In this document: piece by piece, positions 51,433-64,000 of the stretch
Numbering within the stretch: the first letter of the stretch is position 1
Layout of the letters: each line of letters starts with the position of its first letter
The notes under the pieces: model-generated
What the model saw: the letters and a program-made list of their open reading frames with translations, nothing else
What the model was told of the DNA's origin: nothing
Databases searched by the model: none
Program-made: the position numbers and the translations under genes
NCBI RefSeq assembly: GCF_001422735.1
Contig: NZ_LMLZ01000020.1
Coordinates: forward strand, 715,272-779,271
DNA length: 64,000 bases
Reading direction: 5' to 3'
Origin: Acidovorax sp. Leaf78
GTDB lineage: Bacteria; Pseudomonadota; Gammaproteobacteria; Burkholderiales; Burkholderiaceae_C

Positions 51433-51460
51433 TTATTTATCTTGAATTGAAGATAAATAA
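51433..51460. promoter_or_regulatory. MarR operator 2
   Basis: TTATTTATCTT-GAATTG-AAGATAAATAA, a perfect 11-bp inverted repeat that shares ATCTTGA-like halves with operator 1 and ends 2 bases before the exporter ATG. Bound protein would block both promoter and translation start. Confidence 0.78.
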
Positions 51461-51462
51461 CC

Positions 51463-52347
51463 ATGCAAGACACCCGCTCCGCCCCCTGGCTCGATGCGCT
51501 CACCACCGCGCTCGGCCCCGTCATCTGGGGCTCCACATACATCGTCACCACCGAGCTGCTGCCGCCAGACCGGCCCTTCACCGCCGCGCTGCTGCGCACG
51601 CTGCCGGCCGGCCTGCTGCTGGTGCTGTGGTGCCGCCGCTGGCCGGCATGGGGCGACTGGACCGGCTGGCGGCGCCTGGTGGTGCTGGCGGCGCTGAACA
51701 TCGGCGTGTTCCAGGCGCTGCTGTTCGTGGCGGCGTACCGGCTGCCGGGCGGGGTAGCGGCCGTGGTGGGCGCCATCGGCCCGCTGGTGGTGATGGGGCT
51801 GACCTGGGCGATGGACCACCGGCGCCCCCCCGCCGTGGCCCTGGCGGCCGGTGCCTTCGGCGTGCTGGGCATGGCGGCGCTGCTGCTGTCGCCCGGCGCA
51901 CGCTGGGACATGGTGGGCGTGGCCGCAGCGCTGGTGGGCACGCTGTGCATGGCGGCGGGCACCTTCTGGTCGCGCCGCTGGCGGTCCGACCTGCCGGTGC
52001 TGGCCTTCACCGGCTGGCAACTGCTGGCGGGCGGCCTCATGCTGGCGCCCGTGGCCTGGCTGGTGGACCCGCCGCTGCCCGCGCTGACCGCCGCCAACGT
52101 GGCCGGCTACGTGTACCTGAGCGTGGCGGGCGCTCTGCTGGCCTATGCACTGTGGTTCCGCGGCATTGCGCGGCTGCCTTCGGTGGCGGTGTCGTCGCTG
52201 GGGCTGCTGAGCCCGGTGACCGCCGTGGTGCTGGGCTGGGCGCTGCTGGGGCAGTCGATGCGGGGCATCTCGCTGGTGGGCATGCTGGTGGTGCTGGGCA
52301 GCATCCTGGCGGTGCAGTGGGCGATGTCGCGGCCTGCGGCGGCGTAG
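51463..52347 (+). CDS. EamA/DMT family exporter
   Basis: A 294-residue inner-membrane protein with about ten hydrophobic helices in two EamA repeats. Features are the N-terminal LGPVIWGSTYIVTTELLPPD, GGVAAVVGAIGPLVVMGLTW and a C-terminal LGLLSPVTAVVLGWALLGQ. Members export amino acids, metabolites or drugs. Control by the divergent MarR through a dyad touching its start suggests induction by a small molecule. Confidence 0.9.
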   Translation: MQDTRSAPWLDALTTALGPVIWGSTYIVTTELLPPDRPFTAALLRTLPAGLLLVLWCRRWPAWGDWTGWRRLVVLAALNIGVFQALLFVAAYRLPGGVAAVVGAIGPLVVMGLTWAMDHRRPPAVALAAGAFGVLGMAALLLSPGARWDMVGVAAALVGTLCMAAGTFWSRRWRSDLPVLAFTGWQLLAGGLMLAPVAWLVDPPLPALTAANVAGYVYLSVAGALLAYALWFRGIARLPSVAVSSLGLLSPVTAVVLGWALLGQSMRGISLVGMLVVLGSILAVQWAMSRPAAA

Positions 52348-52393
52348 CCAGGAGGGCGGCTACCCGGACTGCTGCACGGAGCGGTCACATGCA

Positions 52394-52455
52394 TTTGCTA
52401 TCGAAATAATAGCTGCTGGCGCTTTATCAGAGAGCGGTAGGCCCTTCTTTTATTC
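52394..52455 (+). repeat. Dispersed hairpin repeat family 1, copy G
   Basis: TTTGCTATCGAAATAATAGC, then TGCTGGCGCTT-TATCAGAG-AGCGGTAGGCCC and a T-rich tail. The tail contains the stop codon of the convergent pseudouridine synthase gene, as copy D does for ampR. Confidence 0.78.
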
Positions 52456-53164
52456 AAAATTTGCAGGCCATTCCAGCACCACCTCTGCCCCTGTGGCCGG
52501 GTGCAAAAAGCGCAGGTGGCTTGCATGCAGCAGCAGCCGCGGGGCTTGGGTCTGCGTGGCGGCATCGGCGTACAGCGCGTCGCCCAAAATGGGGTGGCCC
52601 ACTGCGGCCAGGTGCACGCGCAACTGGTGGGTGCGGCCGGTCACGGGCTCGAGTTCGACATGGGTGGTGCCGGTGGCCGCGTCGTGGCGCAGGGGCCGCC
52701 AGCGGGTGAGGCTGGGCTTGCCCAGCACGGCGTCGATCACGCGCAGCGGGCGGCGCTCCCAGTCGGCCGCGATCGGCAGGTCGATGTCCTGCCAGGCATC
52801 GGTCGCCTGGCCGTCGGGCTGCATGTAGCCGTGCACCACGGCCTGGTAGCGCTTGTGCACCTGGCGCTCGGCAAACGCGTGGCTCAGGCGCCGCTGGGCG
52901 TCGATGTGGCGCGCCATGATCACCAGGCCCGACGTCGCCTGGTCCAGCCGGTGCACGATGAGCGCGCCCGGCCAGCGCTCTTGCGCGCGGGCGCTCAGGC
53001 AGTCCTGCTTGTCCGGCCCGCGTCCGGGCACGCACAGCAGGCCTGGGGGCTTTTGCAGCACCAGCAGGTCGGCGTCTTCGTACACCGCCTGCACGGCGAG
53101 CGCGGCTTGCGCAGCGGGCGGGGCGTGAAGTGCGTCCAGCGCGTGCCAGGCGCCCACCGCGGGC

Positions 53165-53178
<14 letters not shown>
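52450..53178 (-). CDS. RluA family pseudouridine synthase
   Basis: A 242-residue RNA pseudouridine synthase. The catalytic aspartate is in IVHRLDQATSGLVIMARH (about residues 75-92). LLVLQKPPGLLCVPGRG and a C-terminal PVTGRTHQLRVHLAAVGHPI also mark the RluA family. No S4 domain is seen. The target is probably 23S rRNA or tRNA (RluA-like) but is unproven. The start at 53178 overlaps the end of the hybrid kinase gene by 14 bases. Confidence 0.9.
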
Positions 53179-55387
<2,209 letters not shown>

Positions 55388-55738
55388 GGGAAGAAGGCCG
55401 CGCGGTCTCCACGCAGATGCAGTGCCGGGTCAAAACCCTGCGCTGCCAGCAGTGCTGGGCTTGCGGAAGGGCCGCAAGGCATGCGCCGAAGTGTACGCCC
55501 GCAGGTGGCGGGATGGCAGCGGGCGCCTGCAAGACCACAGGCTGCCAGGTGCGTTGTGCCCACGGCGCTTTTGGCCGCACCGGGCTGCTGCAAAAGCAGC
55601 GATTGTTGACCAAACGCGAACAATCCTTTTCCCGTTGATGGCTTACCGGGCGGCCGGGGCTTGCATACATTTCATATGCCGCAGCCTGACACAAGGTACG
55701 CGCAACCATCACGGCCCAGATCACAGGACTATTCCAAC
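55388..55738. other. Divergent intergenic region without a gene
   Basis: 351 bases between the hybrid kinase and the nitroreductase. Short frames here lack ribosome binding sites. Promoters for both genes must lie here, but I see no clear operator or repeat. Confidence 0.5.
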
Positions 55739-56410
55739 ATGACCACTGCCAACAACACCACCACCTCAGCCGCTGCACAGCCGCTGCTCGACCAACTGCA
55801 ATGGCGCTACGCCGCCAAGAAGCTGAACCCCGAAAAGAAGGTTCCGCAAGACAAGGTCGAGCGCATCCTGGAGGCCGCACGCCTGGCCCCCACGTCCAGC
55901 GGTCTGCAACCGTTCGAGATCATCGTTGTGACCGACCCCGCAGTGCGCGCCAAGATCCAGCCCATCGCCTGGAACCAGGCCCAGATCACCGACGGCTCGC
56001 ACCTGCTGGTGTTCGCCGCGTGGGACAACTACACGGCCGATCGCATCAACATGATGTTCGACCTGACCAACGACCAGCGCGGCTTCAAGAACGAAGGCTG
56101 GGAGAACTACCGCCAGATGCTGCTGAACAGCTACCCCCAGCGCGATGCCGAGGTGAACTTTCAGCACGCTGCCCGCCAGGCCTACATCGGCCTGAGCGCC
56201 GCCCTGATCGCTGCCGCCTTCGAGCAAGTGGACTCCACCCCCATGGAAGGGTTCGACCCCAACGCCCTGGACGAGATCCTGGGCCTGCGGGCACGCGGCC
56301 TGCGCAGCGTGTCGATCCTGCCACTGGGCTACCGCGCTGAAGAAGGCGACTGGCTGGTGAACCTGAAGAAGGTGCGCCGCCCCCGCGAACAGTTTGTGAC
56401 CGAGGTCTGA
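55739..56410 (+). CDS. Nitroreductase family NAD(P)H-dependent oxidoreductase
   Basis: A 223-residue FMN enzyme of the NfsB type. The N-terminal FMN loop is LQWRYAAKKLNPEKKVPQDK, followed by LAPTSSGLQPFEIIVV, with an RR.PREQF-like end. A C-terminal GLRARGLRSVSILPLGYR segment gives the other FMN contacts. Members reduce nitroaromatics, quinones or pteridines. The ATG at 55739 is chosen because an upstream frame to 55661 has no coding character. A bidirectional terminator follows. Confidence 0.92.
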   Translation: MTTANNTTTSAAAQPLLDQLQWRYAAKKLNPEKKVPQDKVERILEAARLAPTSSGLQPFEIIVVTDPAVRAKIQPIAWNQAQITDGSHLLVFAAWDNYTADRINMMFDLTNDQRGFKNEGWENYRQMLLNSYPQRDAEVNFQHAARQAYIGLSAALIAAAFEQVDSTPMEGFDPNALDEILGLRARGLRSVSILPLGYRAEEGDWLVNLKKVRRPREQFVTEV

Positions 56411-56433
56411 ACCTGAGGCTTCAGGCGACCCAT

Positions 56434-56466
56434 AAAAAAAATGCCGGGCACACGCCCGGCATTTTT
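56434..56466. terminator. Bidirectional intrinsic terminator
   Basis: ATGCCGGGC-ACAC-GCCCGGCAT with A7 before and T5 after, between the convergent nitroreductase and MFS genes. Confidence 0.9.
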
Positions 56467-56479
56467 CATGAAGCGGCGC

Positions 56480-57874
56480 TCAGCGGGCCACGGGTGCCGC
56501 ATCCGTCACGCGGCGCATGGGCGTCAGCACCAGGGCCAGCGCAGCCAGCACCACCAGCGTGCCGCCGCTGGCAACGAACAGCTGGGTCAGCGTGACGCTC
56601 TTCATCAACCAGCCGGTGACGGCGGCAGAGATGGGCGCCAGGCCCATGAAGATGAACATGAACAGACTCATCGCGCGGCCCAGCAGCATGGGCGGCACGC
56701 GCTGCTGGATCCAGGTGAACACGCTCACCTGCATGAAGCCGCCCAACAGGCCGATGGCCAGCATCAGCGCAGCCCCCTGCCACACGGCGGTGATCAGGCC
56801 CATGGGCATGAACAGCGCGCCGATGATCGCGTCAAACGCGAGAATGGTCATGCCCAGGCTGCCGATGCGCAGCTTCGGCACCATGCCCGACACCACCATG
56901 CCGAGCAGCGTGCCTGCGCCATGCGCGCCCACGATGATGCCGAAGGCGGCCGCGCCCAGCCCGGGCGCGCTGCTGGCCAGCACCGGAATGGCAATGTGGA
57001 TGGGCCCCATGATGAACAGCGCAATCGCGCTCCAGTAGAGAAAACAGGTGCGCAGTTCGGTGTCGCGCCAGAAGTGCACCAGGCCCTGCGCCACCGATGC
57101 CAGCACGGCCTGTGGTGGTGCTGCAGGTGCTGCGGCAGACGGTGCACCGCCACCGCCGAGCGTGCGCACCTGGGCTAACGTCCAGGCCGACACCGCAAAG
57201 CTCAGCGCATCGAGCGCAAACGCCAGGCCGATGCCGGTGGCGTTAGCGCGCGCTTCACTGCCGCCGCTGGGGTGCGCTGCGGTGGCATCCCCGAACAGCG
57301 CGATCAGCACGCCCGCCAGCAGCGGCCCGAGAAACATCGTGAGCTGGCGCAGGCCCAGGTTCACGCCATTGGCGGCCTGCAGCTGGTGGCGGGCCACCAC
57401 GTGCGGCATCATCGCGACGCCCGCGGGAATGCTGAACGCCGTGGCCAGGCCAATGCCCAGCGACAGCGCATACACCATCCACAGCGTGAGGCTGCCAGCG
57501 AGCACCAGGGCGGCCAGCACGGCCAGCAGCACCAGGTTGATGTACTTGGTGATCATCAGCACCTGCTTGGGCGAATGGCGGTCCACCAGCGCGCCGCCGA
57601 TCAGAATGAACAGCGCGCGCGGCACGCTGATGAGCGCCAACACGGTGCCCAGCACCAGGGTGTCGCCGGTCATCTGCAGCACCAGCCAGGGCAGGGCGAT
57701 GAGCGTGAACTGGTCGCCCAGCATCGACAGGAAAGCGCCGCCGGTCAGCCAGCGGAAGTTGCGGTCCTTGAGCAATGCGGCGCGCTGGTCCGGGCCGGCC
57801 GGGTTGGCCGGCCCGGGCCGGGCTTGCTCCGCGCGCGGCGGCGGGTTGTCGCGGGTGGGGGTGTCAGTGGGCAT
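56480..57874 (-). CDS. MFS transporter
   Basis: A 464-residue inner-membrane exporter with about twelve hydrophobic helices. FRWLTGGAFLSMLGDQFTLI starts helix 1, and GGALVDRHSPKQVLMITKYI is the loop 2-3 motif of MFS proteins. It is similar to the MFS_3-type (enterobactin/macrolide exporter-like) group, but the substrate is unknown. The start overlaps the acyltransferase gene by 11 bases, so the two form an operon that probably belongs to the MerR regulator upstream. Confidence 0.9.
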   Translation of the reverse strand: MPTDTPTRDNPPPRAEQARPGPANPAGPDQRAALLKDRNFRWLTGGAFLSMLGDQFTLIALPWLVLQMTGDTLVLGTVLALISVPRALFILIGGALVDRHSPKQVLMITKYINLVLLAVLAALVLAGSLTLWMVYALSLGIGLATAFSIPAGVAMMPHVVARHQLQAANGVNLGLRQLTMFLGPLLAGVLIALFGDATAAHPSGGSEARANATGIGLAFALDALSFAVSAWTLAQVRTLGGGGAPSAAAPAAPPQAVLASVAQGLVHFWRDTELRTCFLYWSAIALFIMGPIHIAIPVLASSAPGLGAAAFGIIVGAHGAGTLLGMVVSGMVPKLRIGSLGMTILAFDAIIGALFMPMGLITAVWQGAALMLAIGLLGGFMQVSVFTWIQQRVPPMLLGRAMSLFMFIFMGLAPISAAVTGWLMKSVTLTQLFVASGGTLVVLAALALVLTPMRRVTDAAPVAR

Positions 57875-59150
57875 GGGCAGGTTCTCCAGAGTAGGGACGG
57901 GAATGGCGGTGGCCGTTGAGCAACTGGCCCACCGCGGTAAAGCGAACACACAGGTGGTAGCTGGCCAGGCACAGGGCCGTGGTCGCCAGCACGTTGAGAA
58001 AAATCTTGGCAACTGCAGGGATCGGCACGCCATACAGCAGCGCGCCAAAGCCCACTGTCAGCGGCAGGTGCACCAGGTACACCCAGTACGCGCTGTCTGC
58101 CAGGTAGGCCAGCCAGGCCCGGGGCCGCGCCACATGCCGCAGAAACAGGCCGATGAGCGCAAAGCTCCACAGCCACGACGCGGCGTTGTAGGCCAGCGCC
58201 ATCCAGAACTGCAGATGCCGCGTCGCCGACACGGGCGCGGCCAGCACGTCGGTGAAGCCGCCCGTCAGCAGCACCAGCGCAAAGGCCGATGCTTCGGGCT
58301 GGGCCAGCGCCTCTGACAGGACGCCCTTCACCACGAAGCACGCCAGCCCCGCAGCGGCGAACACCGGCCAATGCCGCTCATAGCGCGCCATCAGCAGCCG
58401 CCGCTGGCTGTACAGGCACAGGCCGAACGCATAGAACAATCCGTTGTGCACCCATTCCGCCAGCGGCGGCAGAAACGACCCGCTGGGCGTGACGATGCCG
58501 TGGTCGTACTGCGCGCCGATCCACGCCAGCGGCAGCGTGAGCAGCACGCCACCCAGCGGCGATGCGCACAGCCATGCCGCCGCAGCCTGCAGCGTGCGCT
58601 GCACCGCCTGGGGCAGCGCACGGGCCGCAGCCCACACCGGCGGGGTGAGCAAGGTCAGCCACAGCAGCATCCACAAAAACCACAGGTGCATGGTGGGCGG
58701 TCCCTGCGGCACATTGGGGCCGCGCGGCAGCAGGCTGCGGTCCAACCCCCAGACCCCCCAGGTACCGTGGGCCATGCGGTGCAGGAACATCAGCCCGAGC
58801 AGCGCCGTGGCGATGAACAGCGGCGGCCAGAACACCACTAACGGCAGGCCCAGGCGGCGCACCCGGTGGCGTGCGATGCCGGCCAGGCCGCGCTGTTGCA
58901 CCAGCAGCGCCACGAAGAAGCCCGCCAGGATGAAGAACAGCGGCATGCGAAACGCATGGATCACCGCCACCAGCAGGTCGGCCACCGGCGTGGATAGGTC
59001 GTCGTGCCACGGCAGGGGCGACGGTGCTGCCATGTACGCAATGGAGGCGTGCAGCACGATGCCCAGCCACATCATGGTGGCGCGCAGGTGGTCCAGCGCG
59101 TGCAGGCGCCCGGAGGCCGCGGCGGGAGAGGGGGAGGGGTCAGCAGTCAT
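57864..59150 (-). CDS. Membrane acyltransferase (acyltransferase 3/OpgC-like)
   Basis: A 428-residue protein with about ten membrane helices. The family start RLHALDHLRATMMWLGIVLH with a catalytic-type histidine (H in VLHASIAYM) is present, and MPLFFILAGFFVALLVQQRG follows. Such enzymes O-acylate sugars, glucans or small molecules at the inner membrane. The ATG at 59150 lies just after a MerR-type promoter, and the gene overlaps the MFS gene. A modifying acyltransferase plus exporter suggests handling of one compound; this is inference. Confidence 0.85.
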   Translation of the reverse strand: MTADPSPSPAAASGRLHALDHLRATMMWLGIVLHASIAYMAAPSPLPWHDDLSTPVADLLVAVIHAFRMPLFFILAGFFVALLVQQRGLAGIARHRVRRLGLPLVVFWPPLFIATALLGLMFLHRMAHGTWGVWGLDRSLLPRGPNVPQGPPTMHLWFLWMLLWLTLLTPPVWAAARALPQAVQRTLQAAAAWLCASPLGGVLLTLPLAWIGAQYDHGIVTPSGSFLPPLAEWVHNGLFYAFGLCLYSQRRLLMARYERHWPVFAAAGLACFVVKGVLSEALAQPEASAFALVLLTGGFTDVLAAPVSATRHLQFWMALAYNAASWLWSFALIGLFLRHVARPRAWLAYLADSAYWVYLVHLPLTVGFGALLYGVPIPAVAKIFLNVLATTALCLASYHLCVRFTAVGQLLNGHRHSRPYSGEPAHAH

Positions 59151-59172
59151 GTGTCGGTCAATCAAGAGACCG

Positions 59173-59203
59173 ACTGTCAAGCCTCACGTTGCGTGAGGGT
59201 CAA
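59173..59203 (-). promoter_or_regulatory. MerR-type promoter and operator
   Basis: On the minus strand TTGACC, a 19-base spacer and GACAGT. The spacer holds the palindrome CCTCACG-CAA-CGTGAGG (59182-59198). A 19-base spacer with a centred dyad is the hallmark of MerR-activated promoters. It overlaps the 3' end of merR and lies 22 bases before the acyltransferase start. Confidence 0.8.
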
Positions 59204-60297
59204 GCGATTTTTGCTGCTTTTTTGCGTTGGGGTGGCGAGGACGCTTTCGCCGCCGTCTTCGCATCCGCTGCTGTGCCGTGTGCATGGGTGTGCGCATGAC
59301 CGTGGGCCAGCGCGGCGTGCAGGTAGGCCCGCACGGGCGCGCTCAGCGGCGAGCCCGCCTGCAGCAAGGGCTCCTGCATCGACGCGGTGAGCAGCTTTTG
59401 GCGCAGTGCGGCGTCGCTGCGAGTCAGCTGGTTGAACAAGGCGTCCCAGTGCCGCACGGCGGCCGCACCGTCAGCGTGCTGCGGGGCCACGCCGCGCGCC
59501 AGCAGTTGCTGCACCCAGTCTTCCAGCGCCGCCCACTGCGTGTGGGATACATGACCCAGCGCGCGCAGGTCGTCGCGGGTCAGGTACTTGTCCAGCAGGT
59601 TCATGCGCAGCTTGATGGCCACTTCGACGTACTCGATCATCTCGCCCGGCGGCGCATGGTTGCGGCCATGGGTCGTGGGCTCGGTGCGGAACATGTGGCC
59701 CCAGCGCTCCAGCAGGTCCATGTCGCCGCCCATCCAGTGCAGCATCAGCGCCATCCAGCGGTATGCCAGCGCCTGCACCTCGGGGTCTTCGGGTGGCAAC
59801 TGGCGGTCCATGGCACTCTGCACCAGCTCCTTCACCACCAGCCAATCGGACTCGATCAGGCTCCAGTTGGTGAAGATCTGCTTGAGCTCGGCCGAGCTGA
59901 AGTACTTGCCGTAGGTGGTCATCAGCGCCAGCGCTTCGAGCCAGTTGCCCATGTCGGGCTCGGCCCCCGCCATGAGCCCGTCGCGCAGCATGGTCAAGCG
60001 CCCCCGCAGTTCGGTGGCCTGCGATATCTGCTGGTCCAGCGCGCGGATCTGCTGGCCGATGATGCGTTCGGGCGCCATCGTGTCGCCCACCAGCAGGTCG
60101 CCGATGTCGCTGAGCGCCAAGCCCATCTGCCGCATCGTCTGGATGCCGTGCAGCCGCTGCACGTCGGCCTGGCTGTACAGCCGATAGCCCGCGTCCGACC
60201 GGCCCGAAGGCTTGAGCAGCCCGATCTCGTCGTAATGGTGCAGCGTGCGCACCGTGAGGCCGGTGCGCCGCGCGAGATCACCGACCTTCAGCAGCAT
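59200..60297 (-). CDS. MerR family transcriptional regulator
   Basis: A 365-residue regulator. The N-terminal winged HTH (VGDLARRTGLTVRTLHHYDE, about residues 5-24, then GYRLYSQADVQRL) and a coiled-coil dimer helix (about 75-110) are clear. The remaining 250 residues form a large helical ligand domain with Trp and Met clusters (YRWMALMLHWMGGDMDLLERW), related to TipAS/antibiotic-binding modules by size only. A His-rich tail (HGHAHTHAH) lies near the C-terminus. Its likely target promoter lies at the end of its own gene. The inducer is unknown. Confidence 0.9.
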   Translation of the reverse strand: MLLKVGDLARRTGLTVRTLHHYDEIGLLKPSGRSDAGYRLYSQADVQRLHGIQTMRQMGLALSDIGDLLVGDTMAPERIIGQQIRALDQQISQATELRGRLTMLRDGLMAGAEPDMGNWLEALALMTTYGKYFSSAELKQIFTNWSLIESDWLVVKELVQSAMDRQLPPEDPEVQALAYRWMALMLHWMGGDMDLLERWGHMFRTEPTTHGRNHAPPGEMIEYVEVAIKLRMNLLDKYLTRDDLRALGHVSHTQWAALEDWVQQLLARGVAPQHADGAAAVRHWDALFNQLTRSDAALRQKLLTASMQEPLLQAGSPLSAPVRAYLHAALAHGHAHTHAHGTAADAKTAAKASSPPQRKKAAKIA

Positions 60298-60308
60298 GGG
60301 TCTTCTTC

Positions 60309-60713
60309 TTACTTGCGCACCGAGATCAGTTCGATCTCGAAGTTGAGCGTGCTGTTGGGCGGAATCACGCCACCTGCGCCCGCAGCGCCGTACGCAATGG
60401 CAGGTGGGCAGGTCAGCTTGGCCTTGCCGCCGGGCTTCATGCGCTGCACACCTTCGGTCCAGCAGGGGATCACGCGGTTGAGCGGAAACTCGGTGGGCTC
60501 GCCGCGCTTGTAGGAACTGTCGAACTCCTTGCCGTCGAGGAATGTGCCCTTGTAGTGCACCTTCACGGTGTCGGTGGACTTGGGCGAATCGCCTGAGCCT
60601 TCCTTCAAGGATTCAAACACCAGGCCGCTGGCGGTGGTGACGGGCTGGGCGGTTTGTGCCTGAGCAACTGGGGCAAAGGCAAGAGAGGCGAGCAGTGCGA
60701 GAAGAACACGCAT
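60309..60713 (-). CDS. FKBP-type peptidyl-prolyl isomerase, periplasmic
   Basis: A 134-residue isomerase that speeds folding at proline bonds. A signal peptide ends near APVAQAQ (about residue 20). The FKBP domain has VKVHYKGTFLDGKEFDSSYK, MKPGGKAKLTCPPAIAYG and a C-terminal IPPNSTLNFEIELISV. ATG at 60713 has GGAG 8 bases upstream. A terminator lies directly upstream of that site. Confidence 0.93.
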   Translation of the reverse strand: MRVLLALLASLAFAPVAQAQTAQPVTTASGLVFESLKEGSGDSPKSTDTVKVHYKGTFLDGKEFDSSYKRGEPTEFPLNRVIPCWTEGVQRMKPGGKAKLTCPPAIAYGAAGAGGVIPPNSTLNFEIELISVRK

Positions 60714-60729
60714 GAAGAAAACTCCAGGA

Positions 60730-60758
60730 AAAAACAAAGGCCTGATGTTAGGGCCTTT
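60730..60758 (-). terminator. Terminator upstream of the FKBP gene
   Basis: On the minus strand AAAGGCC-CTAACATCA-GGCCTTT followed by GTTTTTT. It should end the transcript of the gene at 60819-61343 and lies only 17 bases before the FKBP start, so FKBP transcription must start at or within it. Confidence 0.65.
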
Positions 60759-60818
60759 CGCTTTTAGCGCATTGCATATTGCCGCAGTGTGTTTGACCCG
60801 TTGGTGAGTCTCACGGCG

Positions 60819-61343
60819 TCATGGCGACCCAAGACATGCGGTTGCTTGAGGTAGCAGAGGACCCAGTGATGCTGTTGGTATTTTTTCCGTCTGAATCGCT
60901 GATGGGGTTGGCGGAATTCCAGTCAGATTGAGCTCAGCGGACTCAATGCGCCACTCCGACTTGCGCAATGTGAAGTAGAGGATCTTTCTTGCGTAGAACT
61001 CAGTGGATTCATCTCCTGGCTTTGCGGGAGCCGTGCGACAGTTGAACCGTACCTCCATTTGAGTGCGATGGCGTTTTTTCGGACCCGACGAAACCTGCCG
61101 TGTCTCGCAAGTGGCGCGGACCCGACGTTGACCTTCGGCGATCGGAATATTCAATTCGAAATCGGAGTCGTGAAGGACGCTCTTGCAGGGCGCTACCAAC
61201 GCGTGATAGCTGTCAGCCGCGTCTGCAATTGAAGTGATCGAGAGGGCAAGAAGCACAGTCAATGCGGTGAACGCGCAACGGAGCTTTTGGCCGTCCCGAC
61301 AGACCGTTCGGATAGGCAAAACAGACGGTTGTGACTTACTCAT
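60819..61343 (-). CDS. Secreted hypothetical protein, AT-richer than its neighbours
   Basis: A 174-residue protein with a positively charged N-terminus and a hydrophobic helix (about residues 24-42, FTALTVLLALSITSIADAAD) that looks like a signal peptide. The rest contains four spaced cysteines (CKSVL, CETR, FNCRT, ACLG) and a KKRHRTQMEVRFN strand. I recognise no family. Base composition is visibly lower in GC than flanking genes, suggesting transfer. Start choice is supported by its position, not by a strong ribosome binding site. Confidence 0.7.
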   Translation of the reverse strand: MSKSQPSVLPIRTVCRDGQKLRCAFTALTVLLALSITSIADAADSYHALVAPCKSVLHDSDFELNIPIAEGQRRVRATCETRQVSSGPKKRHRTQMEVRFNCRTAPAKPGDESTEFYARKILYFTLRKSEWRIESAELNLTGIPPTPSAIQTEKIPTASLGPLLPQATACLGSP

Positions 61344-61415
61344 TGTGTGAAGATGGTCTGCAGAATGAGAGTCCTTGTGATAGCCCAGGCTTGGGTGCGG
61401 TGCGCGATATTTGGC

Positions 61416-64000
<2,585 letters not shown>

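Overview
The window is about 64 kb of GC-rich chromosomal DNA, estimated by eye at the mid-60s percent GC. Codon use, gene families and two types of short intergenic hairpin repeat fit a betaproteobacterium of the family Comamonadaceae, most like Acidovorax; the genus is an inference from protein style, not a database result. Genes are packed tightly with many 4 to 14 bp overlaps. I saw no rRNA, tRNA, CRISPR array, intact prophage or insertion sequence. Two stretches (about 38.7-39.8 kb and 60.8-61.3 kb) are visibly AT-richer and look acquired.

Layout. 0-3.5 kb: end of a sugar-type ABC permease, a chemoreceptor with a C-terminal cytoplasmic Cache-like domain, and an ABC solute-binding protein. 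3.7-11.6 kb: an acetyltransferase overlapping a cupin regulator, an HD-like protein, a solitary MetQ-type binding protein, two flavin reductases, a LysR regulator, a second acetyltransferase and an HDOD protein. 11.6-14.5 kb (minus strand): a secreted protein, an ECF sigma factor and a membrane-anchored ankyrin protein that is probably the anti-sigma factor. 14.7-21.8 kb: a small AAA ATPase, a 1-Cys peroxiredoxin, an RBBP9-type hydrolase, the sulfate uptake operon sbp-cysT-cysW-cysA, and dsbB. 21.8-27.9 kb: a small hypothetical gene, a glutathione S-transferase overlapping trhO, a GAF/HD-GYP protein, and a divergent ampR-like/class A beta-lactamase pair. 28.2-34.3 kb (minus strand): argA, a soluble AAA+ ATPase fused to an M41 (FtsH-type) zinc peptidase domain and preceded by a small basic protein and a structured leader, then a serine hydrolase. 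34.5-38.7 kb: hrpA. 38.7-39.8 kb: AT-richer segment with a HEPN-like gene and a possible relic. 39.8-47.4 kb: acyl-CoA synthetase, PilZ protein, SBP3-PAS-GGDEF-EAL protein, secreted His-rich protein, 2OG-Fe dioxygenase and universal stress protein. 47.6-56.4 kb: Bug-type binding protein, bktB, SDR, a divergent MarR/EamA exporter pair, RluA-type pseudouridine synthase, hybrid histidine kinase and nitroreductase. 56.5-64 kb (minus strand): MFS transporter, acyltransferase and MerR regulator, then an FKBP isomerase, a secreted hypothetical protein and most of gcvP.

How the genes connect. A nearly identical 17-bp site lies 48-58 bp upstream of the start codons of metQ-like, the peroxiredoxin and sbp. 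This defines a candidate sulfur-limitation regulon, probably under CysB, in which the peroxiredoxin corresponds to LsfA of pseudomonads. The leader of the AAA+/M41 operon carries a strong promoter, a nine-codon upstream ORF with a strong ribosome binding site, two mutually exclusive hairpins, an intrinsic terminator and a long stem covering the ribosome binding site of the first gene. That operon is the best candidate here for an undescribed system. Two dispersed repeat families mark gene ends; one copy is read through in frame in hrpA, and a degraded copy may lie in gcvP.
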